Shown piece after piece: positions 25,911-33,900 of a DNA stretch of 37,575 nucleotides. Location of the stretch: positions 1 to 37,575 of the forward strand of contig CAJUMV010000037.1 of NCBI GenBank assembly GCA_910587715.1, written 5' to 3'. Made by a program: the position numbers and the translations under genes. The notes under the pieces were generated by a model. The model was not told where the DNA came from, ran no database searches, and was given only the letters and a program-made list of their open reading frames with translations. Each line of letters begins with the position of its first letter. Positions within the stretch are counted from its first letter, which is position 1. The DNA comes from an uncultured Lachnospiraceae bacterium (GTDB taxonomy: Bacteria > Bacillota > Clostridia > Lachnospirales > Lachnospiraceae).

Positions 25911-26025
25911 CTCAAATCCGCACAGAGAATGCCGTTCTTTGGCATTCTCTCACGCGAAACTTAGTACTTCTTGGCGTCCCATCCTATGGCGGGACGTCTT
26001 TAGAAGTACTTTTCGCATTTCTCAC
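25911..26025. repeat. Structured intergenic repeat, copy 2 (115 bp)
   Basis: Matches copy 1 (9711-9844) over its whole length except for a 19-base hairpin present only in copy 1. Hairpin A is AGAGAATGCC (25924-25933) with GGCATTCTCT (25941-25950). Its outer pair is A-T where copy 1 has G-C, a compensatory change. The enclosing GCGAAA/AGTACTTC stem is conserved. An inner GCGTCCC/GGGACGT stem is better paired than in copy 1. Again it lies between convergent genes, ending one base before a stop codon. Confidence 0.85.
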
Positions 26026-26026
26026 G

Positions 26027-27649
26027 TTAATCTTCGACCGTCCCGTTGATACTGCGGAGAGCAACCAGCACTGCCACCATCAGCACAACGCCAACAGGGA
26101 GCGCAATCCATGCGCTCTTCACGAAACCTGCCACAATGTAGGTGACAAAGGACACCACGGCCGCCAACACCGCATAGGGGAGCTGGGTTGTGACATGGTT
26201 CACGTGCTCACACTGGGCGCCCGCAGACGCCATGATGGTCGTATCGGAAATGGGCGAACAGTGGTCGCCGCAGACCGCGCCCGCCATACAGGCGGAGATG
26301 GACATAATCATCATCTGCGAATCGCCGTTCTGGAACACCGCAACCACAATGGGTATCAGAATGCCGAACGTGCCCCAGGAAGTGCCCGTCGCAAAGGCAA
26401 GGAAGCATCCTACCACAAAGATAATTGCAGGCAGGAAGTTCATAAACGCACCCGCACTGGACTCCACCAGCCCTGCCACATACAGGTCGGCGCCCAGGCT
26501 GTCCGTCATCGCCTTCAACGTCCACGCAAAAGTCAGAATCAGAATCGCGGGCACCATAGCACGGAACCCTTCCGGAATACAGTCCATGCAATCCTTAAAG
26601 GAGAGCACCCTGCGGATCTGATAGAGCACAATCGTGATAACCAGACCAAAAAAGCTGCCAAGCGTCAGACCGAGAGACGCGTCGGAATTGGAGAACGCCT
26701 CCACAAAGCCTGTCCCCTCAAAGAAACCGCCCGTGTAAATCATGCCGATCACACAGCAGACGATCAGCGCAGCAATGGGAATCAGCAGATCCACAACGCC
26801 GCCCTTGGCGCTTATCTGCTCCTGCTTCGCATTTTCATACGGCCGTCCCTCCGTGGTGAAAAGATCGCCCTTTCTCGCCGCATTCTTCTCATGCTCCTTC
26901 ATCTTGCCGAATTCCGTCTTCATCAGCACCATGCCGACCATCATAATGACCGTGAGAATCGCGTAGAAATTGTAGGGAATCGCGCGGATAAAGATGGAAA
27001 AGCCGTCCTCGCCCTCCACAAAACCAGTCACTGCAGCCGCCCAGGAAGAGATCGGCGCAATGATGCACACCGGCGCGGCGGTGGCATCGATCAGGTACGC
27101 CAGCTTTGACCTTGACACCTTAAACTTGTCCGTCACAGGGCGCATCACACTTCCCACGGTCAGACAGTTGAAATAGTCGTCGATAAAGATAAGCACGCCC
27201 AGAAGAATCGTTGCAAGCTGCGCGCCCACCCGGTTCTTGATATGGCTTGCCGCAAACTGCCCGAAAGCCGCCGAGCCGCCCGCCTTGTTCATCAGGCTGA
27301 CCATGGCGCCCAGAATCACCAGAAACACCAGAATACCTACATTGTAGCTGTCGGACAACACGCCGATGATCCCGTCCGAGAAAATATGCGTGATCGTCAG
27401 CTCAAACTGAAAGCCCGAGTACAGGAGCGCTCCCATCAAAATACCGACAAACAGGGAGCTGTAAACCTCCTTCGTGATCAGCGCAAGCCCGATCGCCACA
27501 ATGGCGGGAACAAGCGCCCAGAACGTCGCGTGCAAGTCCGGCACATACTCCATCTCCTCCTCCGCCGCAAATACCGTTGTGGAAAACGCCATTGCCAGCA
27601 AAAGCACGGTCGGCACAAGCATCCTCCATCTCTTTTTCATTTGTTTCAT
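26027..27649 (-). CDS. nhaC: NhaC-family Na+/H+ antiporter
   Basis: 540 residues from the ATG at 27649 with GGAGAAA upstream; an earlier in-frame start at 27691 is inside the leader hairpin. About a dozen transmembrane helices. PF03553-type features include FIDDYFNCLTVGSVMRP and the C-terminal CGDHCSPISDTTIMASAGA. It exchanges external H+ (or malate/lactate in some relatives) with internal Na+. The N-terminus reads like a cleavable signal (LLLAMAFSTTVFAAEEE), common in Clostridial members. It has its own promoter with a 150-base leader. Confidence 0.92.
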   Translation of the reverse strand: MKQMKKRWRMLVPTVLLLAMAFSTTVFAAEEEMEYVPDLHATFWALVPAIVAIGLALITKEVYSSLFVGILMGALLYSGFQFELTITHIFSDGIIGVLSDSYNVGILVFLVILGAMVSLMNKAGGSAAFGQFAASHIKNRVGAQLATILLGVLIFIDDYFNCLTVGSVMRPVTDKFKVSRSKLAYLIDATAAPVCIIAPISSWAAAVTGFVEGEDGFSIFIRAIPYNFYAILTVIMMVGMVLMKTEFGKMKEHEKNAARKGDLFTTEGRPYENAKQEQISAKGGVVDLLIPIAALIVCCVIGMIYTGGFFEGTGFVEAFSNSDASLGLTLGSFFGLVITIVLYQIRRVLSFKDCMDCIPEGFRAMVPAILILTFAWTLKAMTDSLGADLYVAGLVESSAGAFMNFLPAIIFVVGCFLAFATGTSWGTFGILIPIVVAVFQNGDSQMMIMSISACMAGAVCGDHCSPISDTTIMASAGAQCEHVNHVTTQLPYAVLAAVVSFVTYIVAGFVKSAWIALPVGVVLMVAVLVALRSINGTVED

Positions 27650-27684
27650 GATTATTTCTCCTTCTTCTCCTTTTAAAATTGAAA

Positions 27685-27721
27685 ACCACAAACACGCCGC
27701 CTTACGCCACGCATTTGTGGT
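27685..27721 (-). promoter_or_regulatory. Leader hairpin upstream of the antiporter
   Basis: ACCACAAA (27685-27692) pairs perfectly with TTTGTGGT (27714-27721) in the 5' leader, about 20 bases before the ribosome binding site. It matches no riboswitch class I can name and has no T-run, so a regulatory role is only possible. Confidence 0.35.
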
Positions 27722-27810
27722 ATTTCATACTTTCCGTTTAATCCGGGCTGTGGCTGCCCTCTTTTGCCATAATTTCGTTCTTAAAACCGTACAATATAAA
27801 ATCACATTTT

Positions 27811-27839
27811 ATTCTACTCGACAATACGGAAAGTGTCAA
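27811..27839 (-). promoter_or_regulatory. Promoter of the antiporter gene
   Basis: On the minus strand: consensus -35 TTGACA (27834-27839), 17-bp spacer and -10 TAGAAT (27811-27816). The start would be near 27804, leaving a leader of about 155 bases that contains the 27685-27721 hairpin. Confidence 0.75.
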
Positions 27840-27888
27840 ATATTTCTTGAATTTAGTCTCCTTTTCGCCACCTGGCTGCCCGGCTGTC

Positions 27889-28683
27889 TCACATTCTCGC
27901 CTCCATCAGATTCCCTGAGGCATACCGCCTCAGCCCCCTGTAAAACACCGCCACCGCAGCCACCACAAGGAAAGCGGCATACCCTGTCACCGTGAAGAAC
28001 ATCCCTGCATCAAAGCTTACCAGCAGGTGCACCGGTTGCCAGACCGCCATCCCCACAGGAATGACAAAATACAGCAAAAACCGGGAAACACCCTTAAATA
28101 TGCCGTCCGGATACGTGCCGAAGCTCACTATCCCCATAACCATTTGGCTTTGCAGCATATCCATCCGCACAAACCAGAAGGACAGACTCCCCAGAAGCAG
28201 GGCGAAAGCGGTAAAGACGACCGCACCCGTCACCGTAAACAGCAGGTAAAGGAAAAATCCCCCCGCGCCCCGGCTGCATATCAGACCAAGACCCATTCCA
28301 TACAGAAAATCCCCGATTGCCGAGACATCCGTGGCGGAAGTCAGAACACTTGCCAACACGTTTTTCGGCTGCACCAGATAGGCGTCCAGCTTACCGCCTA
28401 TGATCAAATCCGACAGGGAAAACACCCGCGCAAACAGGATGTGCGAAAGCCCGAAGGACGCCGCCACCAGCCCCCACAAAAGCATGATCTCACGAAACGT
28501 ATATCCGCCCACATCCCCCCGCAGCCGGAATAAAATCACCCACTGCACCAGAAAAGAAGCGTTATTTAACACCATAAATCCCACATTGGTGAGAAAAGTC
28601 ACTTTGTTGACCATCTCCCGCATCATATTATATTTAATAGAAAGAATACATACCCGCATTTGATTCTTAACCGCCGTTAACAT
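27889..28683 (-). CDS. ABC-2 type exporter permease (PF06182-like), second subunit
   Basis: A 264-residue membrane protein with six hydrophobic helices. It is a paralogue of the gene just upstream and belongs to the ABC-2 family of paired permeases usually driven by a NatA-like ATPase. The stretch IIGGKLDAYLVQPKNVLASVL is typical of the family. It overlaps the upstream permease gene by 17 bases, a sign of translational coupling. An in-frame ATG at 28659 is also possible. The substrate is unknown. Confidence 0.88.
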   Translation of the reverse strand: MLTAVKNQMRVCILSIKYNMMREMVNKVTFLTNVGFMVLNNASFLVQWVILFRLRGDVGGYTFREIMLLWGLVAASFGLSHILFARVFSLSDLIIGGKLDAYLVQPKNVLASVLTSATDVSAIGDFLYGMGLGLICSRGAGGFFLYLLFTVTGAVVFTAFALLLGSLSFWFVRMDMLQSQMVMGIVSFGTYPDGIFKGVSRFLLYFVIPVGMAVWQPVHLLVSFDAGMFFTVTGYAAFLVVAAVAVFYRGLRRYASGNLMEARM

Positions 28684-29503
28684 ACAGTTTCTTCACTCCC
28701 CTCCCATAAATCAGAAACATCAGTCCGCAGCCTGCTAAAAGATAAACCGCCTGCACCGCCAGAATCTCCACGCACTTCTCCGGGCTGAAATCCACGATCA
28801 GTTTCGCCGGTCCGTAACACACGGTATAGATCGGCGTCAGTTTGAATAACGGCTGTAATGTTTTTGGAAAAATCTCAACAGGAAACATCGTGCCGACTAT
28901 GAGAAGCAGTTTATCATACAGCCACTGGAAAGGCGTCGCATCCTCAATCCAAAAAGAAAACAGACTGATGCACATCTTAAGCACCGCGTTGATGGTGAGT
29001 CCCAGAACCACACAGAGCACCATCGCCGGAACCGCCGCCAGCGAAAAGCGGGGCAGGGGACCCACCAGCACCGTCCCGATCACCACCGCCAGCACCGCAT
29101 ACATGGGCAGCCTGATGCTCCACCCGCCCGTATATTTTGCCATAACATACAGCGTGTAATGGTAAGGCTTGTTCATCAGATAAGCGATATTGCCGCCCCG
29201 GATGTCTGTGGATACTTCCCTTGCCACAGAAGCCGCGCTTGATCCGAACCAGATCATCTCCGTCATCATCACATACCAGATCATCTGCTCCTTCGTGTAG
29301 CCCGCAATCAGCTCCCCCGGCGTCCGATACATATAGTTCCATAGCATGATAAAAGTATAGATAAAAACCGCGTAACTGAAAAATCCCACGGCAATATTTG
29401 CCGCATACTGTAAATTTTCCAGCAGAACCGACCGGTAGATTACGGCGTATTTACGCCACGGCATACATCTCACAATCCCATCCTGCTTCGCCAATCTGTT
29501 CAT
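28667..29503 (-). CDS. ABC-2 type exporter permease (PF06182-like), first subunit
   Basis: A membrane protein of up to 278 residues with about six helices. Its central segment DIRGGNIAYLMNKPYHYTLYVM parallels the matching segment of its partner permease. AAGGGG lies eleven bases before the ATG at 29503; the ATG at 29464 is an alternative. It follows the ATPase gene after 92 bases, so ATPase and both permeases form one exporter operon. Confidence 0.88.
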   Translation of the reverse strand: MNRLAKQDGIVRCMPWRKYAVIYRSVLLENLQYAANIAVGFFSYAVFIYTFIMLWNYMYRTPGELIAGYTKEQMIWYVMMTEMIWFGSSAASVAREVSTDIRGGNIAYLMNKPYHYTLYVMAKYTGGWSIRLPMYAVLAVVIGTVLVGPLPRFSLAAVPAMVLCVVLGLTINAVLKMCISLFSFWIEDATPFQWLYDKLLLIVGTMFPVEIFPKTLQPLFKLTPIYTVCYGPAKLIVDFSPEKCVEILAVQAVYLLAGCGLMFLIYGRGVKKLYVNGG

Positions 29504-29595
29504 TTGTCAGTCAACCCCTTTCCATTGACGGATCTCCATCAGTTCCATTCCGATGCAAATCCTTTTTCTCCAAGAGAATCCCGCCTGTCATGTCC

Positions 29596-30399
29596 TCAGT
29601 TTTCCTCCTGTGACTTATAAATCTCTACAATGATATCCTCCAGTGAATGCTCCGAATAATGACTTTTCAAATGCTCCACCGAGTCATCCAGCACAATCTG
29701 CCCGTCGTTCACAATGATAATCCGCCTGCAAAGCTTCTCGATATCGCCCACATCATGGCTTGTCAGAAAAATCGTGGTGTGCTCCTCCCGATTCATCTGC
29801 CTGATCAGTTCCCGGATATTTTCTTTCACCACCGGGTCCAGACCGATTGTCGGCTCGTCCAGAAAAAGCACCATCGGTCTGTGAATCAGCGACGCCACAA
29901 TCTCACAGCGGATGCGCTGTCCCAGCGACAAATTTCTGACAGGTGTGTCAATAAATCCGCCCAGCTCGAAGCGTTCCGCGAGCTCCGCAATCCGCGCCTC
30001 CGTCTCCCGCTCCGAAAGATCATAGATTGCCCCGAAGAAACGGAAATTATCGTAGGGCGTCAAGTGCGTCCAGAGCTGTTCCTTCTGTCCGAACACCGTG
30101 CCGATCCGGTATGCCAACTGTCTGCGCTTTTTTGTCGGGTCGATGCCAAGCACCTCCACCCGCCCGCCGTCCGGATAGAGAATCCCCGTCAGCATCTTGA
30201 TGGTGGTACTCTTCCCCGCGCCGTTTGGACCGATAAACGCCAACATCTCCCCCTCCTCCACCGCGAAGGAGACACCGTTCACCGCATGGATTTCCTCTGT
30301 CTGCGGGTGAAAAATCGCCTTGACGCTGCCGCGCATCCCCTTTTCCTTGCGCTTAATCCGAAACGTTTTCGATAAATCTTCCACCTTGATTGCCTGCAT
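29596..30399 (-). CDS. ABC transporter ATP-binding protein of the exporter
   Basis: The 267-residue cytosolic ATPase that drives the two ABC-2 permeases. It has Walker A GPNGAGKST (57-65), signature LSLGQ (157-161), Walker B LFLDEP (178-183) and the switch His in TSHD. The insertion KRKEKGMRGSVKAIF before the Walker A is typical of ATPases paired with PF06182 permeases. A strong ribosome binding site GGAGAGG precedes the ATG. Its promoter was not located; the structured element at 30470-30602 lies upstream. Confidence 0.94.
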   Translation of the reverse strand: MQAIKVEDLSKTFRIKRKEKGMRGSVKAIFHPQTEEIHAVNGVSFAVEEGEMLAFIGPNGAGKSTTIKMLTGILYPDGGRVEVLGIDPTKKRRQLAYRIGTVFGQKEQLWTHLTPYDNFRFFGAIYDLSERETEARIAELAERFELGGFIDTPVRNLSLGQRIRCEIVASLIHRPMVLFLDEPTIGLDPVVKENIRELIRQMNREEHTTIFLTSHDVGDIEKLCRRIIIVNDGQIVLDDSVEHLKSHYSEHSLEDIIVEIYKSQEEN

Positions 30400-30469
30400 T
30401 GTACTATCCTCTCCTTTTTGTCCAGACTCGATTTATGTGCTTTGCGAAACTCATCTTAACACTGTAGTA

Positions 30470-30602
30470 ATTGCACAAATAGCATAATCATAAGCAGACC
30501 CTTGGAAGCCGTCAGCGCTTAACGAGGTATTTTCGAGTTTAGCGCTGCTACGGCTGGAACGGAGCGAAAGCGCGTCTGCGTTGATTGTGCTATTTGTGCA
30601 AT
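30470..30602. repeat. 133-bp palindromic element with 29-30 bp inverted ends
   Basis: The left end (30470-30499) and right end (30574-30602) are near-perfect inverted repeats; the outer 15 bases, ATTGCACAAATAGCA, match exactly. An inner stem, AGCCGT with ACGGCT plus two AGCGCT palindromes, lies between. It carries no gene and no T-run. It resembles a small non-autonomous mobile element or structured repeat. No target-site duplication is obvious, and no second copy was found in the window. Confidence 0.7.
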
Positions 30603-30611
30603 CCACCAAAA

Positions 30612-30663
30612 AGGAGAACCGCCTGTTCCATACACCCTCGTGTATTTCCCATGCGGTTCTCCT
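30612..30663 (-). terminator. Rho-independent terminator
   Basis: An 11-bp stem AGGAGAACCGC (30612-30622) with GCGGTTCTCCT (30653-30663), plus an inner ATACAC/GTGTAT stem. On the minus strand it is followed by CTTTTTGG. It should end the transcript of the small peptide and any read-through from the surface protein gene. Confidence 0.75.
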
Positions 30664-30681
30664 ATCCTTAACCCTGATTCC

Positions 30682-30736
30682 CGCACGACCGATAAGACCT
30701 TTCGTCCTACGGTCATGCGGCTGCGGCTTTTGCCGC
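30682..30736 (-). other. Two hairpins right after the small peptide gene
   Basis: On the minus strand GCGGC-AAAA-GCCGC (30723-30736) starts two bases after the peptide stop. It is followed by a stem of CCGCATGACCG with CGGTCGTGCGG (about 30680-30720). Together with the terminator they make most of the 3' part of a short transcript that appears heavily folded. Confidence 0.6.
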
Positions 30737-30738
30737 CG

Positions 30739-30816
30739 TCAGGCTGTGACCGTAATCTGAAAAACCTGCATAATACCCATAATGACCGTAAACGGGACTA
30801 GATTCGTGTAAAACAT
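30739..30816 (-). CDS. 25-residue hydrophobic peptide, candidate type I toxin-like
   Basis: The ATG at 30816 has a strong GGAGG seven bases upstream and opens a 25-codon frame ending at 30739. The peptide starts MFYTNLVPFTVIMG, has one membrane-spanning stretch and no charged residue at all. It lies 77 bases downstream of a near-consensus promoter and is closely followed by hairpins and a terminator, so the transcript is about 280 bases. I recognise no family; it does not match TxpA, BsrG or Fst sequences as I know them. A longer in-frame reading from 30921 starts upstream of the promoter start and is rejected. Confidence 0.55.
   Translation of the reverse strand: MFYTNLVPFTVIMGIMQVFQITVTA
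30746..30774 (+). promoter_or_regulatory. Possible antisense promoter across the peptide gene
   Basis: On the plus strand GTGACC (30746-30751), 17-bp spacer and CATAAT (30769-30774). A transcript from about 30781 would be antisense to the peptide start codon and ribosome binding site. The boxes are only fair matches, so this is tentative. Confidence 0.3.
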
Positions 30817-30835
30817 ACTGCTTCCTCCGTCAAAA

Positions 30836-30886
30836 ACGTAAATCGTCAGTGAAACTGTAAGTGTTCTAGCACTCACTGATTCTCGG
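30836..30886 (-). other. Folded 5' leader of the peptide transcript
   Basis: On the minus strand the leader contains TCAGTGA pairing with TCACTGA and an inner pair GTG/CAC, placed between the promoter and the ribosome binding site. It may control access of ribosomes. Confidence 0.4.
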
Positions 30887-30899
30887 TAAATTTTCAGAT

Positions 30900-30928
30900 A
30901 GAATATCACAGCCTGTACCATTTGTCAA
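30900..30928 (-). promoter_or_regulatory. Strong promoter of the 25-residue peptide
   Basis: On the minus strand: consensus -35 TTGACA (30923-30928), 17-bp spacer and extended -10 TGA-TATTCT (box at 30900-30905). This is the best promoter match in the window. It lies 47 bases after the stop codon of the surface protein gene. Confidence 0.8.
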
Positions 30929-30975
30929 ACATTTAATTTCTATTTTTTCCCTATTTTAATCAGCCTGACCTTACT

Positions 30976-33900
30976 TTATCTCCACCACCACAAAAATCCC
31001 TTCGCCTTGATTGCGAATTTCACGGTTTTTTCTCCACCATAGTTATCTACACCCCGGATCGTCACACTGGCAGTTCCCTTCTTCACATTGTTTTTATAGC
31101 TGCCCGGCACAATCTCCCACTGGCTTTTCTCCTGATTTTCGTCAATCGGTCTGCCTTTCACCTTGACCGTGATATCCTCCTTTTTCAGCGTGATCGGCTG
31201 TCCTGTATAAGTCTGCTTCGGAATCGAAACTGCTGCCGAGGCAATGGAGGACTTTGAAATGCGGTACTCTCCTGTCAATGTTCCTGTATAGTTCCCACCG
31301 TCTTTCGCTTTCACCGTCACGCAGATCACCGTTCCCGCGGGAATGATATCGTTTGCCTCCACAACATCTCCTGCCCTGCGGACAGCCGGACCGCCCGGCG
31401 AAACATTTTTTACAGGCGCGGTCTGCACCGTCGTCTCATCCCGATAGGTATATGTGACATTCTTGTCATAATCTGCGCCCGCCTTCAGCGCCTTACCGTC
31501 CAAATCTGTGACCGACACCTTTGTCGCATAGCTGTTCTTCTTATTTCGGTATGTCTTATCGACCGCTGTCAGTCGCAGACCGTTACCGAGATTCTGCGGC
31601 ATGATCTGATAGGTCAGCGGCACGGCATATGTTCCCTTAAAGCACCCCTTGCCCTTGATGGTGACAGTCGGCGGCTTCTTTTGGAGATCGCTGCCGTCAT
31701 ACAGCGCAGATTGATTTTTGTAGGACAGCGTATAGTCTCTCCCCTCCTCCAATATCTGAGTTGTCTTATCGTCCCTCTGGAAAACCACCTCCGGTTTCGG
31801 CTTCGCGCCGCCTTTGGCGTAGGGTACGCTCGACAGCGCAAGAGCTGCCGTCACCCTGTTGTTTTCATTAGCTGCCATGTCAAAAGGCTTAATCTTAAAG
31901 GTCTTTTTCATGGCGCCCGTATATGCGCCTTTTCCCGTAAAGATCACGGATGCCGTACCCGCCTCCCGGTTTTTCTGCCATTCAACCGTATAGTCTGTCC
32001 CTTCCGTCAACGGAATCTCCGTGGTTACGCCATTCTTTTTCTCTTTCCTGCTCAGAGAAAGCTGCGGTTCAAACGCCAGCCCGCCATATACAAATTCGCT
32101 GCCCTTGACCGGAAGCCCGGTGACTGCCGCCTTATTAACAGGTATACCCGTAATCTTAAAGCTGACCCGTTTCGTACCGCTGTACCCTGCCGTCTCAATG
32201 CCTTTGACAACGGCGTACGCCGTACCCACCGCCGTGTTCCGGCTGTAAGCCACGGTATAATGCGTGTTTTCCGTCAGTACGGTTCTCCCGTCCTTCACCG
32301 TAAGCTGCGGCGTGACCGCACTCCCCGTATAGGGCTGCGCCTTAGGATTAGCGACAGAAAGCCTTCCCACCAGCTTTAAATCCGCTGTGACAAGAAGCCT
32401 GATTCGCTTTGTGCCGGTAAAGTTCCCCTTTCCGGACAGCACAACCGAATATTCTCCCGCCTCCTTCACGGCATCAAGCTTCCCACCGGCATCGCCGCCA
32501 TAGTAGGCAAAGGTGTAATCCGTCCTGTTTTTCAGCTTCTTATCGTTCCATATGAGAGCCGGAACCGGCTTCTGCGCCTTTTTATTGTATGCGACAGTCA
32601 TGTCATCAGCCGCAAAGCTCCCGTTCCCGTCCGCCTCTGTAGCGCCGATGTCCAACGGCAGGATGCGGAATGTCTGGGTATCCCTGCCCGTGTAGTTACC
32701 CCGCCCCGTAACCGTCACCGTGGGCGCCTTCTTGGGATCAAAGGCGCTGTCAGATTCGACATACGGGTACGCTTTCGTATTATTCCTATAGGAGACGGTG
32801 TAATCTGTCTTCTCCTTCAGGAGCGTCTTGTGATCGTAGACCCGCACCACAGGCTTCTGCGCTTTCCCGGTATAGCCATAGCCCATGGCAGATATGCCGG
32901 CAATCCACAAGCCCTCCGGAATCACGCCGTCGGAAGGGAGATCCTCCGGGTATACATCTCCTCCCTCCCCTACCAGAAGAGCGCCGTTCTGATAAGAGAT
33001 ACGGTAATTGTTCCCCGCATCCGCACCATCAGGAATGATCTTGTAACTGCCTGCCCGATCTGTCAAAACAGGATTCGGATCGAACCTTAAAGCGGGCTCT
33101 TTCAGAAACTTTTCCCCGGCAATCAGACCTTCCGCCGACCATTTCAAATCCTTTCCCAGAACCGGTACCTTTCCTCCAACCTCAATAATCAGGGACGGCG
33201 CACTTACAATCAGGCTCCTCTGTCCGATGGTGAAAGGGTAGCTGTCTTTTTTCAGAATATACCGCGACGCTTCCCCATCCGGCATCTTAACCGTAAGCGT
33301 ATAGCTTCCTGCCTGTGCAGGCGCCTGCACCGTCTCCTTATATGCCGAACCGTCGGCAAGCGTCCCCTGATAGAGATAAGACAGCGCAGTGTCCACCCTC
33401 TGTCCGTCCAAATCTGTCAGAACGGCTGTTCCCACATAAACACATGGCTGCCCGTCATAAATCTTGCTTTCCATCCGGACACCGGACACTGTCACGATCT
33501 GCTTGATATTGCCGTTCTCATCCTCAAGGTAATTGTTGCGGTAGAGCAGAACGCTGTCCGCACGGTTCCTTGGCAGCTCCGTGTACAGCTTCCCCTCCCT
33601 GTCTTTCCATATGTCCTCATCACTCTGCTTCGGAAGCGCCACACTTTCCTCGCACTTATAGTTTCTGGGGGTCAGCAGGCAGGACAGCGCGTTGCAGCCG
33701 GAAAACATCCCGTCCGCAACGGAGCCCATCATCATGCCTGTTCCCATAGCAGTCATGTCAAAACCGCTCAGATCCAAATTTACAAGCGAGCGGCAGTCGA
33801 GAAACATAGAGCTCATATCTTCCACTTTTCTCGTATCAAATCCGCTCAAATCGAGTTCCGTAAGCGCGCTGCACCCGGAAAACATCCCGTACATGGCAGT

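Noticed and set aside
30519..30716. Minus-strand frame of 65 codons in the hairpin region
   Set aside because: It runs through the terminator and palindromic element, so it is explained by RNA structure and not by coding.
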